Positions 35,703 to 45,609 of a DNA stretch of 64,000 nt are shown one piece after another. The notes below the pieces were generated by a model. It was not told the origin of the DNA and ran no database searches. It was given only the letters and a program-made list of their open reading frames with translations. Made by a program: the position numbers and the translations under genes. The stretch comes from Nocardiopsis algeriensis (GTDB lineage: Bacteria > Actinomycetota > Actinomycetes > Streptosporangiales > Streptosporangiaceae), in contig NZ_JACHJO010000010.1 in assembly GCF_014203695.1 (NCBI RefSeq), forward strand, positions 159,745 to 223,744, given 5' to 3'. Within the stretch, counting starts at the first letter, position 1. Every line of letters starts with the position of its first letter.

Positions 35703-36292
35703 GGTCTTCCCATCGACGTCTCGGCGGTGGTCACGGCGCCTCTCGGAGGAGCGGGCGGCGGGATTCGGCGTGGGCTCGTGTCCGAGCGTACGGAGCGTGC
35801 TCGGCGCGGGCGGTGGCGACGCGCCGGGCGCGGTGCCGTGCACGGGAGCCCGGAATATTACATGCAGGCCGGTGTCGGCCAGGGCCGGGAGGCGGGGGCG
35901 GCGCGCCGCCTCGCGGCGGCGGACGCTTCCCGACCGGAGCCGTTCGCGCTGATGGCGGCGGACGTACCGTCAGAGACCTCCACGATTTCCACCCAACCAC
36001 GGAGCGCGGGCCTTCCCGACGAAATTCCCCGGCCAAAGATGGTTATTTGCGCCACATCGACCTCTTCGTCCGTTATGAAGCTGTGCCGTCTCCCCCACCG
36101 CTCTCCGGGAGTGCCTACACTCATGACCGTCCCCGTTGTCATCGCCCCCGGTCCGTGGTGTGTGCGAGGCCCGGGGCCCGACGATCAGCTGTCGCGCCGG
36201 GGTCCGGGTCCCGTCAGAGAAGAACGAAGAGCAGTGCCCGCTCCGTCCCTCCTCCCTCGAGGGTCCGCGCGGGCTCGAGGAGCGACCACACC
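35703..36292. other. 590-bp divergent intergenic region (metN / M15-like gene)
   Basis: No gene is supported. A 94-codon minus-strand frame at 35858-36142 has no ribosome-binding site or recognisable motif. The region includes AT-rich spots (around 35865 and 36030-36080) suitable for divergent promoters. A possible -10 TACACT lies at 36116-36121 on the plus strand. I found no recognisable SAM, ydaO or other riboswitch core. Confidence 0.45.
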
Positions 36293-37339
36293 GTGCAGTC
36301 CGACGATCTGAGCCGAGTGGACGATTTCGCCGACTTCTGGGCGCCCGACCCGCCGGCCCTCACGTGGCAGGAGGCCGCGGCCTCGGCCGGAGCTGCCGTC
36401 GTCCGCCCGCGCGGCACCTGGAAGCGCGTGCGCGCGGCGGCCCTCACCCTGTCCCTGGGCGCGATGCTCACCGCCGTTCCCCAGGCGCCCGCCCTGGCCG
36501 CACCGATGCAGCCCGAGGACCTGGACTCCCTGCGGCAGCAGGCCGAGACGCTGAGCGAGGAGTACCAGGGCGAGCTTCGCGACATGGAGGGCGTGATCCA
36601 GGAGGCCGAACGGGCCGAGGAGCGCGCCGACGGCACACGCGAAGAGGTGGAGAAGGCCCGGGAACAGGTGCGCGCCCTCGCCGTCGCCACCTACACCAGC
36701 AGCGGCATCGACCCGTCCATGTCGCTGTTCGTCGAGTCCGACCCCGACGAGATCATCGAGCGCGCGGTGGTGGTCAACTACCTGTCCACGAGCAACCAGG
36801 ACAAGATCGACCAGCTGACCGAGGCCCTGGAGCGCGACGAGAAGGCGCAGGAGAGCGCCGACGAGAAGCTCCAGGAGGCCAAGGAGGACCTGGAGGAGCT
36901 GGAGGGGCGCCGCAGCGAGGTCCAGGAGATGATCGCGGACCACCCGGTCCAGACGATGCAGCCGCCGGACAACCTCACCCCCCGCACCCGCCAGATGCGC
37001 GACCTGGTCATCGAGGAGTTCGGCCGCGGCGACGAGGTCGGCGGTGTCGGCTGCTACCGCGCCGTCGGCGGCTGGGTGGTCGGCGAGCACCCCCTGGGCC
37101 GGGCCTGCGACTTCATGGTCGACCCCAACGGCAGCATGCCCTCGCAGGAGCAGGTCGACCGGGGCTGGGCGATCGCCGAGTGGGCCCAGGAGAACGCCGA
37201 CCGCCTGGGCATCATGTACATCATCTACCGCCAGCAGATCTGGGACGTGCGGCGCGGCGGCGAGGGATGGCGGCAGATGGCCGACCGCGGCAGCGTCACC
37301 GAGAACCACTTCGACCACGTCCACATCTCCATGTTCTGA
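36293..37339 (+). CDS. Secreted coiled-coil protein with an M15-peptidase-like C-terminal domain
   Basis: The 348-residue protein has about 45 hydrophilic residues, then a basic-hydrophobic segment (WKRVRAAALTLSLGAMLTAVPQAPALA) that fits a signal peptide or anchor. A long charged coiled coil follows at about 80-225, like those of the FtsX/EnvC-type wall regulators. The C-terminal 110 residues resemble the ARB-07466/M15-like fold: CYRAVGGWVVGEHPLGRACDFMV gives H-x6-D and NHFDHVHI gives the second metal pair. A wall-associated endopeptidase or its regulator is plausible. GTG at 36293 follows GAGGAG by about 10 bases. The hydrophilic stretch before the signal is unusual. Confidence 0.75.
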   Translation: MQSDDLSRVDDFADFWAPDPPALTWQEAAASAGAAVVRPRGTWKRVRAAALTLSLGAMLTAVPQAPALAAPMQPEDLDSLRQQAETLSEEYQGELRDMEGVIQEAERAEERADGTREEVEKAREQVRALAVATYTSSGIDPSMSLFVESDPDEIIERAVVVNYLSTSNQDKIDQLTEALERDEKAQESADEKLQEAKEDLEELEGRRSEVQEMIADHPVQTMQPPDNLTPRTRQMRDLVIEEFGRGDEVGGVGCYRAVGGWVVGEHPLGRACDFMVDPNGSMPSQEQVDRGWAIAEWAQENADRLGIMYIIYRQQIWDVRRGGEGWRQMADRGSVTENHFDHVHISMF

Positions 37340-37744
37340 CCGCTCTCCGCCCGGCACGGCGCGGAGATCACGGTCAGATCACGCGACGTGGCGGATTCTG
37401 CGCAGGCGACACGAAACAGTGACGATTCGCCTCGTTATCCCTGGTCCTGCCTGTCTTCGGACAAGAGGGCACGGTTAGGATGCTGGGAGTCCCGTCCGGG
37501 ATGGGGGCGCCCCCCGCTCCCGGCGGTCGGCGCCCCGGAGCCGCCCGGGCCTCCCGGCGGCACAGGGGACGCCCTGCTCCGCGGTCTTGTCCTTCTCCGG
37601 ACCATGGCAGGCGCGCCCCGGCGTCGGCGTCTCCCCTGTCCCGGCACGCGCCCGAGGCACAGGACACACGGAAACCCGCACGAACCCGGGGGCGCGCACG
37701 CGCGTCTCAGACAACAGCCAGTACAGCAGCGGGCGAGGGAAGCC
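37340..37744 (+). other. 405-bp intergenic leader before the Gly/Pro-rich membrane protein
   Basis: No gene seen. A weak CTCCGC/GCGGAG hairpin follows the upstream stop near 37345. A TAGGAT hexamer at 37476-37481 could be a -10 element, leaving a leader of about 255 nt, but I could not see a strong -35 or a known RNA structure. Confidence 0.35.
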
Positions 37745-38773
37745 ATGAGTGAAAACGGACCTTACAACCAGCCACCGCACAATCCCTACGGCGGTGGCGA
37801 CGGGACCGGCGGCCAGCCGCCCTACGGTCCTCCCCCGGGGGGCGGCCCCTACGGCGGCGACCCGGGCACCGGCGGGCAGCCGGGGTACGGCGCCCCGATG
37901 GGTCCGGGCGCTCCCGGCGGCCCCTACCCGGGCCACGAGCAGCAGATGTACGCGGGCGGCCAGCCCGGCTACGGGCAGCCCGGCGCCTATCCGCCGCCGC
38001 AGCAGCCCAAGAACGGGAGCAAGGCCGGTCTGTGGTTCGTGATCGCCGGCAGCGTGGTGATCGTCGTCCTGGTGATCGCGGTCGTCGTCATGCTCGCGAC
38101 CAACGGAAACCGCGGCGGCGACGTGGCGGTCGGGGACCCGACCCCGTCCACCCCGGCCGAGGAGACCACCGAGCCCGGAGGGGACGAGACCGAGGCACCC
38201 GCCGGCGGCGGCACGACCCCCTCGGGTGAGCCCCCGTACGCGGTGCCCACCGAGCCCTGCGACGCCTTCACCGAGCAGGTGCGCGCGGACTTCCACATCG
38301 AGGACGAGCCCAGCAAGTCGGTCCAGAACGAGACCTCCTACTGCGACCTCATCATGGCCGGCGCGCCCGAGGGCAACCCGGACGGCGCCTACGGCTCCTT
38401 CTCGATCGAGTACAGCGTCCCCTACTCGGCCGCCGACTCCGTCGACGCCGCCAGCTCCGACTACCACGACGAGCTGTCCTACGTCCGGGGCGAGGGCAGC
38501 TACACCCTCTACTTCGCCGACGGCCTGAAGGACGACAAGGAGGTCGACCTCGGGGACGAGGCCCAGTACATCACCACCGAGTACGACTTCGTCGGAAGCC
38601 GCATCCCCGTCTCCATCCTGCTCATCCGCACGGCCAACCTCAACATCCTCATCGAGTACCAGCTGCACGAGGGGTACGAGGGCGGCGAGGCCGAGGACCT
38701 GAAGCTTCCCGACAACACCGAGGAGATCATGCTCGGTGCCGGTGAGGCCGCCCTGTCCATCGTCGGCCAGTAG
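37745..38773 (+). CDS. Single-pass membrane protein with Gly/Pro/Tyr-rich N-terminus
   Basis: I do not recognise a named family. The 342 residues start with about 95 residues of Gly/Pro/Gln/Tyr-rich sequence with NPYGGG and QPGYG repeats. One transmembrane helix follows (about 98-118, GLWFVIAGSVVIVVLVIAVVVML), then a Thr/Glu/Pro-rich linker and a C-terminal extracellular domain of about 165 residues with two cysteines (EPCDAFTEQ and SYCDLIMAG) that may form a disulphide. This layout is common among actinobacterial surface proteins of unknown role. ATG at 37745 follows GAGGGAAG. A strong terminator lies just downstream. Confidence 0.8.
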   Translation: MSENGPYNQPPHNPYGGGDGTGGQPPYGPPPGGGPYGGDPGTGGQPGYGAPMGPGAPGGPYPGHEQQMYAGGQPGYGQPGAYPPPQQPKNGSKAGLWFVIAGSVVIVVLVIAVVVMLATNGNRGGDVAVGDPTPSTPAEETTEPGGDETEAPAGGGTTPSGEPPYAVPTEPCDAFTEQVRADFHIEDEPSKSVQNETSYCDLIMAGAPEGNPDGAYGSFSIEYSVPYSAADSVDAASSDYHDELSYVRGEGSYTLYFADGLKDDKEVDLGDEAQYITTEYDFVGSRIPVSILLIRTANLNILIEYQLHEGYEGGEAEDLKLPDNTEEIMLGAGEAALSIVGQ

Positions 38774-38799
38774 CACCCGGCACCGCGACAGCGGGACGA

Positions 38800-38827
38800 G
38801 GGGGCCGCGGCACACGCCGCGGCCCCC
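38800..38827. terminator. Bidirectional terminator between the membrane protein and metE
   Basis: A perfect 12-bp stem GGGGGCCGCGGC / GCCGCGGCCCCC with an ACAC loop lies between two convergent stop codons. Confidence 0.85.
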
Positions 38828-38834
38828 TCTCGCG

Positions 38835-41105
38835 TCACCGCCCCAGAGCCGCGCGGACCCGGCGGGCCGCCTCGACCATGTTGCGCAGGGCCTGCCCGAC
38901 CTCCTCGTAGCCGCGTGTCTTCAGACCGCAGTCGGGGTTGACCCACAGGCGCTCCGGGCCGACGTGCCGCACGGCCAGCCGCAGCGCGGCCTCGATCTCC
39001 TCCACCGAAGGCACACGCGGCGAGTGGATGTCGTACACACCGGGGCCGATGCCCCTCTTGTAGCCCCGGCGCCCCAGCTCCTCCACCAGCTCCATGCGGG
39101 AGCGCGCGGCCTCGATGCTGGTGACGTCGGCGTCGAGGGCCTCGACGGCCCCCACGACGGCCCCGAACTCCGAGTAGCACATGTGCGTGTGGACGGTGGT
39201 GGACGGCGAGAGCCCGGACGTGGCCAGGCGGAAGGCCCCCACGGCCCACTCCAGGTACCGCGCACGGTGCTCCTCGCGCAGGGGCAGCAGCTCCCGCAGC
39301 GCCGCCTCGTCCACCTGGATGTGCCGGATGCCCGCGCGCTCCAGGTCGGCCGCCTCGTCCCGCAGGGCCAGGGCCACCTGCCGGGCCGTGTCCCCCAGCG
39401 GCTGGTCCGTCCGCACGAACGACCACGCGAGCATCGTGACCGGTCCGGTCAGCATGCCCTTCACCGGCTTGTCGGTGCGCGACTGGGCGTAGGAGGTCCA
39501 CTCGACGGTCATCGCCCGGGGCCGGGAGACGTCCCCGAACAGGATCGGCGGGCGCACGCACCGGGAGCCGTAGGACTGCACCCAGCCGTTCTCGGTGGTG
39601 GCGAAGCCCTCCAACTGCTCGGCGAAGTACTGCACCATGTCGTTGCGCTCGGGCTCCCCGTGGACCAGTACGTCCAGGCCGATGTCCTCCTGCAGCGCGA
39701 TGACGCGGTCGATCTCCCTGCGCAGGACCTCGTCGTACTCCTCGCGGGTCGTCTCCCCCCTCCGGTGCGCGGCACGGGCCCGGCGCAGCTCGGAGGTCTG
39801 CGGGAACGACCCGATGGTGGTCGTGGCAAGGGGGCCGACCGCGGGCACGTCCCGGTCCGCCGGGCGTTCGAGGGCCTCGGGACGCAGGGCGTCCAGGCGG
39901 GCGCGCACCCGCGCGTCGGTGAAGGAGGGAGCGGGCGGTGGGCTCCCGGCACCTTCCTCCGCGGCCTGTCCCGACAGCATGCGCCCGAGCAGGACCACTT
40001 CCCGCGCCTTCTGCTCCGCGAAGGCCAGGGCGCCGCGCAGCTCGGGCGGGAGGGAGGTCTCGGCGTCCAGGTCCAGGGGCACGTGCATCAGCGAGCACGA
40101 GGTGCTCACGGTGAGCTCGTCGGTGAGGGCGAGCAAGGTGCCCAGTGTGGCGCTCGCCGCCGGGACGTCGGTGCGCCACACGTTGCGGCCGTCGACGACC
40201 CCGGCCACGAGGCCGGTTCCGCCCAGCCCCGAGACCGCCGCCAGGTCGGCGATGCCCTCGGCGTCGGTGACCAGGTCCAGGCCGACCGCCTCGACCGGGG
40301 ACTCCTTGAGCACGCGCAGGGCCTCGGCCCCGATCGAGCCGAAGTAGGAGGAGACCAGGATGCGGGGGCGGCCGGTGAGGGCGCCCAGGGTCCGGTAGGC
40401 GTGCCCGAGGCGGTCGGTGGCGCGGCGCCCGGCATCGGTGGCCAGGATCGGCTCGTCGAACCGGACCTGCTCGGCCCCGACCTCCCCCAGCCGCACCAGC
40501 AGCTGACCGTAGGCGTCCAGGAGCTGGTCGAGCAGCTCGACCGGCTCCCAGCCCGGAGGCGCCTCGTCGGCGGGCTTGGAGAGCATGAGGAACGTGAGCG
40601 GTCCGACCAGGACGGGCCGGGTGCGGTATCCGGCTTCGGCCGCCTCGAGGAACTCGGCGACGGGCTTGTCCCCGACGAGCCGGGGGCGGGTCCCCGGAGC
40701 CAGTTCGGGGACCAGGTAGTGGTAGTTGGTGTCGAACCACTTGGTCATCTCCAGGGGCGGGGCCCCCTGGAGCCCGCGGGCGAGGGCGAAGTAGCGGCGC
40801 AGTTCCTCGTCGCGGTCCCCCGCGGCCGCGGGAGACGCGAAACGCGCGGGAACCAGGTCGAACATGACCGCGGTGTCCAGCACGTGGTCGTAGTGGGAGA
40901 ACGTGTTGGAGGGGATGTCGTCGACACCGGCCGCGCGCAGCCGGGCGTAGACGTCCTTGCGCAGGCGGGCCGAGACCTCGTCGAGCTCGGCCGCGGTGGT
41001 CTCGCCCTTCCAATAGGACTCGCAGGCGCGTTTGAGCTCGCGGTCCGGGCCGATCCTGGGGTAGCCGTGCACCGCGGTGCGCACGGTGGGGCCGGGGGTG
41101 GTCAT
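38835..41105 (-). CDS. metE: Cobalamin-independent methionine synthase MetE
   Basis: MetE transfers a methyl group from methyl-tetrahydropteroyl-triglutamate to homocysteine using zinc. The 756-residue two-barrel protein starts [21 protein letters not shown] and shows [12 protein letters not shown]. The C-terminal barrel has [33 protein letters not shown], the zinc-ligand segments HTHMCYSEF and NPDCGLKTR, and [12 protein letters not shown]. All look intact. ATG at 41105 follows GGGAGAGAAG. A cobalamin riboswitch lies in its leader, so B12 should shut it off in favour of a B12-dependent MetH encoded elsewhere. Confidence 0.97.
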   Translation of the reverse strand: MTTPGPTVRTAVHGYPRIGPDRELKRACESYWKGETTAAELDEVSARLRKDVYARLRAAGVDDIPSNTFSHYDHVLDTAVMFDLVPARFASPAAAGDRDEELRRYFALARGLQGAPPLEMTKWFDTNYHYLVPELAPGTRPRLVGDKPVAEFLEAAEAGYRTRPVLVGPLTFLMLSKPADEAPPGWEPVELLDQLLDAYGQLLVRLGEVGAEQVRFDEPILATDAGRRATDRLGHAYRTLGALTGRPRILVSSYFGSIGAEALRVLKESPVEAVGLDLVTDAEGIADLAAVSGLGGTGLVAGVVDGRNVWRTDVPAASATLGTLLALTDELTVSTSCSLMHVPLDLDAETSLPPELRGALAFAEQKAREVVLLGRMLSGQAAEEGAGSPPPAPSFTDARVRARLDALRPEALERPADRDVPAVGPLATTTIGSFPQTSELRRARAAHRRGETTREEYDEVLRREIDRVIALQEDIGLDVLVHGEPERNDMVQYFAEQLEGFATTENGWVQSYGSRCVRPPILFGDVSRPRAMTVEWTSYAQSRTDKPVKGMLTGPVTMLAWSFVRTDQPLGDTARQVALALRDEAADLERAGIRHIQVDEAALRELLPLREEHRARYLEWAVGAFRLATSGLSPSTTVHTHMCYSEFGAVVGAVEALDADVTSIEAARSRMELVEELGRRGYKRGIGPGVYDIHSPRVPSVEEIEAALRLAVRHVGPERLWVNPDCGLKTRGYEEVGQALRNMVEAARRVRAALGR

Positions 41106-41248
41106 GAAAGCTTCTCTCCCTCGTCGAAAGCCGGGTACCGGGCCCGGGGACGGGGAGGAGGGCGCGGCCTCGCGCAAGACGCGGGGCGACGCCCTTCCTC
41201 GCACCCTCCCTCGGGGCACGGGACCGCCGCGGGCGCGGTGCGCCTGCG

Positions 41249-41484
41249 GGTGGAGGCAGGTCTTCGGACTCACGGGCCCTGCCGGTGGGGTTTCCACCGA
41301 CCGCCTACTGGTCGCCGCTTCCCGGCCTCCGACCTTCTCCGTCGGGTGGGCCAGTGCTTCTGGCGACGTTCGTTCCCGTTCACCGCTGCGGGGCAGTCCC
41401 GGACTCGCACCGGGTTCCCTCTTGCGACACACGCCCTCCCCGCCGGGACACTCCCGGCGCGGAAAGGCGCATGAACCTTCCACT
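41249..41484 (-). ncRNA. Cobalamin (B12) riboswitch upstream of metE
   Basis: On the minus strand the region contains the B12-box GTCCGAAGACCTGCC near 41256-41270. The conserved core GGTGCGAGTCCGGGACTGCC, followed by CCGCAGCGGTGAACGGG, lies near 41370-41412. Complementary G-rich/C-rich arms surround them. The order and spacing (about 235 nt) fit the cobalamin class. The 3' end is about 145 nt before the metE start, leaving room for a repressing structure. Ends are approximate. Confidence 0.92.
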
Positions 41485-41490
41485 GCTGCG

Positions 41491-41496
41491 AGTATA
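41491..41496 (-). promoter_or_regulatory. Probable -10 element of metE
   Basis: TATACT on the minus strand lies just upstream of the riboswitch, in the right place to start its transcription. No clear -35 is visible. Confidence 0.45.
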
Positions 41497-41673
41497 GGGA
41501 GCGGCCGGCCGCTCCGCGCCGAGCACTTCCCCGTTTTCCTCCGAGTGCGCGCGGACCCGCCGGAACCCCCGCCGCGAAGGCGGCATCACAGAGAGCACAA
41601 AGCGTTGCGGGAACGAGCCTCCCTCGGCTCCCCCGCATGCGTTCACCTGCATATGGAATGCGGAGAACCCCTG

Positions 41674-43218
41674 GTGAACAAGCAGAGCAAACCCACCACC
41701 GCACCCGACCGCCCCCTGGTCACAGCCGCAGCGGCGATGGTGGTCCTGGCCGGCATGGTGCTGTTCACCGTCCGGCCCCCCGGTGACACCGAACCCGTCT
41801 CGGCGGACGGTGTCTCCCACAGCGCCGAACCCGCCTCGACGCACCTGCCCGCCTCCGGAGAGCCCGACGGTCTGACCGTGGTGGACGCCTCCGCCCTGAC
41901 CGGGCTGGAGGAGGCCGAGATCACCCACGAGGGTGTCCCGACGGCGGTGTCCTACCCGGTCGTGCCCAACGCCGAGCCCCTGTCCTCCTTCCTGGAGGAG
42001 GAGCTGGGCGCACGGGTCCGCGCCTTCGAGGCGGCCAACCCGGGTGCGAGCTCCTACGAGGCGGAGTGGAACGTCACCGCTGCCGCCGAAGGGCTGCTCG
42101 GCATACGCGTGACCAGCGTCGAGACCGACTCCGAAGGCCCTCGGGAGGGATACACGACCTACTGGTACGACACCGAGACCGGGCAGACCCACGGCTCGCA
42201 GTCGCTGCTGGCCGACCAGGGGGCACTCGAGGCCCTCAACGGGCTCGTCGGGGAGCAGCTCTCCGGCGACGCCGACCCCGGCGCGGTCCTGCCGGTCGCG
42301 GCGCTGTACGACTCGGTGGGCTTCAACCCCGGGGGCGACCTGGTGGTGGAGTTCGACGCCGGCCAGGTGGGGCAGGGAGGCGAGCGCGTGTCCGCCGTCG
42401 TGGACCGCGCCGAGGCCGAGCCCCTGCTGTCGGAACTGGGCCTGCGGGCGCGCGAGGCGGCCACCGTCGGCGTGGCGGAGTTCTCGGTCCCCGAGGCGCC
42501 CGAGGCGCCGTCGGAGGCCTCCGGCGGGCCCGTGCCGGGCGTGCTGCCCCCGGTGGACCCGTCCGTGGACTGCTCGGCCCCCGAGGTCAGGTGCGTGGCC
42601 CTGACCTACGACGACGGGCCCGGCGGACGCACCCCCGAGCTGCTCGACATGCTCGCGGAGCACGACGCGCGCGCGACGTTCTTCCTCACCGGGGTCCCGG
42701 TGATGGAGCACCCCGGTACGGTGCGGCGCGCCTACGCCGAGGGGCACGAGCTGGCCAACCACACCCTGGGCCATCCCGATCTGGCCGGCCTGAGCGCCGA
42801 GGGGGTCCGAGCCGAGCTGGAGACCGTACAGGCCCTGGTGTACCGCGAGACCGGCTACACCATGGACCTGATGCGCCCGCCGTACGGATCGACCAACGGC
42901 AACGTGGCGGCGGTGACCGAGGAGATGGGCCTGGCCCAGATCCTGTGGAACCTGGACACCAACGACTGGCGCGACCGCGACGCCTCGCTGGTGGCCGACC
43001 GGGCGGTCGAGGCCGGCCACGGGACGATCGTCCTCATGCACGACATCCACAGCAGCACCGTCGACGCCTCGCGGGAGATCATCCGTGAGCTGGACTCCCG
43101 CGGCTACACGATGGTGACGGTCTCCCAGCTGCTGGGCACCACGGTCCCCGGCCAGGTCTACACCGACGGGATCCCCGACGCCCCCTCCGCGGAGGCCGAG
43201 GAGGCTCCGGAGGTCTAG
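41674..43218 (+). CDS. Membrane-anchored polysaccharide deacetylase with RsiV-like domain
   Basis: The 514-residue protein has an N-terminal membrane helix (TAAAAMVVLAGMVLFTV). A linker follows, then a domain at about 60-270 with the TTYWYDTETGQTHGSQSLL pattern of DUF3298/RsiV-type proteins, and a NodB homology domain at about 300-490. The NodB motifs are intact: TYDDGPG with the catalytic Asp, NHTLGHPD giving the H-x3-H metal pair, RPPYGSTN, and LMHDIH with the late His. Peptidoglycan N-acetylglucosamine deacetylase is a likely activity. The GTG at 41674 has GGAG 8 bases upstream; an ATG at 41656 has none. It is followed by a strong terminator. Confidence 0.9.
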   Translation: MNKQSKPTTAPDRPLVTAAAAMVVLAGMVLFTVRPPGDTEPVSADGVSHSAEPASTHLPASGEPDGLTVVDASALTGLEEAEITHEGVPTAVSYPVVPNAEPLSSFLEEELGARVRAFEAANPGASSYEAEWNVTAAAEGLLGIRVTSVETDSEGPREGYTTYWYDTETGQTHGSQSLLADQGALEALNGLVGEQLSGDADPGAVLPVAALYDSVGFNPGGDLVVEFDAGQVGQGGERVSAVVDRAEAEPLLSELGLRAREAATVGVAEFSVPEAPEAPSEASGGPVPGVLPPVDPSVDCSAPEVRCVALTYDDGPGGRTPELLDMLAEHDARATFFLTGVPVMEHPGTVRRAYAEGHELANHTLGHPDLAGLSAEGVRAELETVQALVYRETGYTMDLMRPPYGSTNGNVAAVTEEMGLAQILWNLDTNDWRDRDASLVADRAVEAGHGTIVLMHDIHSSTVDASREIIRELDSRGYTMVTVSQLLGTTVPGQVYTDGIPDAPSAEAEEAPEV

Positions 43219-43302
43219 GCCCTGGCCTCGGCCCTGCTCCCCGCATCGTCTCGGGCCGCACGGCCGGGCGGGTCCGGCGGAAGCCGCCCTGGACGGACAA
43301 AA

Positions 43303-43338
43303 CGCCCGGGCCCTGTTCCGAGGAACAGGGCCCGGGCG
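43303..43338. terminator. Strong bidirectional terminator (pyrD / deacetylase)
   Basis: A perfect 17-bp stem with a 2-base loop lies between convergent stops. On the minus strand it is followed by TTTTGTCC, so it is a standard intrinsic terminator for pyrD. Confidence 0.92.
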
Positions 43339-43356
43339 CGTTCGTGCCCGGCCGTC

Positions 43357-44481
43357 TCAGACCCGGGTCGGGTCCGGGGCCGGGACATCGGTGCCGACGG
43401 CCTCGCCGACGGAGCGGTGCCCCGAGGCGCGGACCAGGCGGGCCAGGCCGCGGTGGATACGGCGCGGCCAGAGAGGTCCGCCGTAGATCAGACCCGTGTA
43501 GCCCTGGACGAGGGTGGCGCCCGCGCGGATGCGGGCCCAGGCGTCCTCGGGTGTCTCGATACCGCCCACCGCGATCAGGGTGACGCGGTCGCCGACCCTG
43601 GCGCGCAGGCGGCGCAGGACCTGGAGGGAGCGTTCCTTGAGCGGGGCGCCCGACAGGCCGCCGGCCCCCGCGGCCGCGACCTCCTCGGCCGGGGTGGACA
43701 GGCCCTCGCGGGAGATGGTGGTGTTCGTGGCGATGATGCCGTCCAGTCCCTCGGAGAGGGCCAGGTCGGCGACGGCGTCCACGTCCTCGTCGGCCAGATC
43801 GGGGGCGATCTTGACCAGCAGCGGCAGATCGGGGCGCCCGGCCTCGGCCAGCGCGCCGCGCACCGCCGCCAGGAGCGGGCGGAGCCGCTCGACGCTCTGG
43901 AGGTCGCGCAGGCCCGGGGTGTTGGGCGAACTGACGTTGACCACCATGTAGTCGGCGTACCCCGCCAGGCGGCGGGCGCTGAGGGCGTAGTCGGCCGGGG
44001 CCTCCTCCTCCGGGGTGACCTTGGTCTTGCCGATGTTGATGCCCAGCACCGGCCGGCGGGTGCCGCGGCTGCGGTGGAGGCGTTCGGCGACCAGGGCCGA
44101 GCCCTCGTTGTTGAAGCCCATGCGGTTGACGATCGCGCGGTCCCGGACCAGGCGGAACAGCCGCGGTGCGGGGTTGCCCTGCTGCGGCTGGGCGGTGACC
44201 GTGCCGACCTCGACGAACCCGAACCCGAGGGCGGCCAGGGCCTCGGGGGCCTCGGCGTTCTTGTCGAACCCGGCGGCGAGCCCGAGCGGACCGGGGAACT
44301 CGCGGCCCAGGGCGCGTACCTTCAGCTCGGGCTCGCGCGGGCCCAGGGCCTTGCCCACCGCGGCGGCGACACCGGGCACGGCGGTCGCACCGCGCAGCCC
44401 GGCGAAGGCCAGGCGGTGGACGGTCTCGGCGTCCATGTGGCGCAGGATCGAGCTGAACAGGATCTGGTAGAACACGGTCAT
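43357..44481 (-). CDS. pyrD: Quinone-dependent dihydroorotate dehydrogenase
   Basis: PyrD class 2 oxidises dihydroorotate to orotate at the membrane with quinone as acceptor, in pyrimidine synthesis. The 374 residues show an N-terminal amphipathic segment, then [16 protein letters not shown] and [52 protein letters not shown] with the catalytic Ser, ATNTT and [18 protein letters not shown] complete the FMN barrel. The C-terminus has an extra tail of about 20 residues. The ATG at 44481 overlaps the stop of the PAC2 gene (ATGA), so the two are coupled. Other pyr genes are not nearby. Confidence 0.96.
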   Translation of the reverse strand: MTVFYQILFSSILRHMDAETVHRLAFAGLRGATAVPGVAAAVGKALGPREPELKVRALGREFPGPLGLAAGFDKNAEAPEALAALGFGFVEVGTVTAQPQQGNPAPRLFRLVRDRAIVNRMGFNNEGSALVAERLHRSRGTRRPVLGINIGKTKVTPEEEAPADYALSARRLAGYADYMVVNVSSPNTPGLRDLQSVERLRPLLAAVRGALAEAGRPDLPLLVKIAPDLADEDVDAVADLALSEGLDGIIATNTTISREGLSTPAEEVAAAGAGGLSGAPLKERSLQVLRRLRARVGDRVTLIAVGGIETPEDAWARIRAGATLVQGYTGLIYGGPLWPRRIHRGLARLVRASGHRSVGEAVGTDVPAPDPTRV

Positions 44482-45404
44482 CCGTTTCCGTCGCCCTCGC
44501 GCTCTGCGAGGAAGCGTTCGAGTTCCGCGCCGAGTTCGTCGGCGGTGGGCAGGGCGGCCTCGTCGTCGGCCAGGGGGAGCACCGTGCGCTCTTGCGGGTC
44601 GGTCCTGGAGGACATGATGTCGTCGTACTGGCGCTCCAGGTTGACCACGACGCGCTGGATCTCCTCCGAGGCGGCCACCTGCTCGGCGATGTCGACGTCG
44701 GTGGAACGGGCGGCCTCCTCCAGTTCCCCGAGGGGCAGGGCCAGCCCGGTGGCGCCGGCGACGTACCCCAGGGCGGCCAGGGCCGCGCGCGGGTACTGCG
44801 ACTGGGCGAGGTAGCTGGGGACGTGGACGGCGTAGCCGAGGAAGTCGTGGCCCGCCTCCCCCATGCGGTACTCCAGGAGCGCGGCGGCGCTGCCCGGGAC
44901 CTCCACCCTGCCGATCCACGGGGTGTGCCCCTCGACCAGCTCGGGCCGGGTGGCGTGCGGGGTGGAGGTGACCGGCCGCGTGTGCGGCACCGACATGGGC
45001 ACGCCGTGGACGCTGACGGCCAGCGACACCGAGAAGCGTTCGACCAGCGCGATGACGGCGGCGGTGAAGGCCTCCCACTCCCGGTCCGGTTCGGGGCCGT
45101 GCAGGAGCAGGAAGGGCTGCCCCTCCTGGTCGTGCATCCGGTAGAGGGCCAGCTTGGGGGCCCGGTAGTCGGTCCAGGTGTTCTCGACGAAGGTCATCGT
45201 CGGCCTGCGTGCGCGGTAGTCCACGAGGCGGTCGGCGTCGAAGGTCGCGACCTCCTCCGCGGAGAAGCGCTCGAACAACTCCTCGGCCATCTGGCGTCCG
45301 GTGTGCCCGGCGTCCATGTAGCCGTCCAGGCAGACCAGCATCACCAGGCCGGCGACGCCGTCGAAACCGGGATGGAGTTCGTACAGATCTGCTGGGTCAC
45401 GCAC
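44478..45404 (-). CDS. PAC2-family (proteasome assembly chaperone-like) protein
   Basis: The 308-residue cytosolic protein matches the PAC2 family of archaeal/actinobacterial relatives of the proteasome assembly chaperone: LVMLVCLDGYMDAGHTGRQMAEELF, FDADRLVDYRARRPTM, PFLLLHGPEPDREWEAF and VHVPSYLAQSQYPRAALAAL. The exact role in bacteria is not settled. The C-terminus is acidic. GTG at 45404 (VRDPADLYEL) has GGAG about 11 bases upstream. It overlaps pyrD by 4 bp, which implies co-translation but gives no clear functional link. Confidence 0.88.
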   Translation of the reverse strand: MRDPADLYELHPGFDGVAGLVMLVCLDGYMDAGHTGRQMAEELFERFSAEEVATFDADRLVDYRARRPTMTFVENTWTDYRAPKLALYRMHDQEGQPFLLLHGPEPDREWEAFTAAVIALVERFSVSLAVSVHGVPMSVPHTRPVTSTPHATRPELVEGHTPWIGRVEVPGSAAALLEYRMGEAGHDFLGYAVHVPSYLAQSQYPRAALAALGYVAGATGLALPLGELEEAARSTDVDIAEQVAASEEIQRVVVNLERQYDDIMSSRTDPQERTVLPLADDEAALPTADELGAELERFLAEREGDGNG

Positions 45405-45609
45405 CGGTGTCTCGTCTCCAAGAAGGGTCGGGGTCGCGGGGGGCGGCTCTGCTGTCCGAACAACGGGAGGGGGCGCTGTGTTCCGCCCGCAGCAGCTCCG
45501 GGGCCGTCCTCCCCCGCCCGGGAAAAGGTCCGGATGGTCGGGTTCGGGGCCGCTCTGTCCTGCTTTTCCACAATACCGACCCGCGGCCGGGGAAACCCGG
45601 CCTCGTCCC

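Noticed and set aside
35703..35880. SAM riboswitch upstream of metN
   Set aside because: I searched the minus strand for SAM-I/SAM-IV core sequences and found no matching set of conserved stems.
35858..36142. 94-codon minus-strand frame in the metN upstream region
   Set aside because: No ribosome-binding site, no motif and an atypical composition; likely chance.
36140..36292. ydaO (c-di-AMP) riboswitch before the M15-like wall gene
   Set aside because: Such leaders often precede actinobacterial wall hydrolases, but the conserved core is not visible here.
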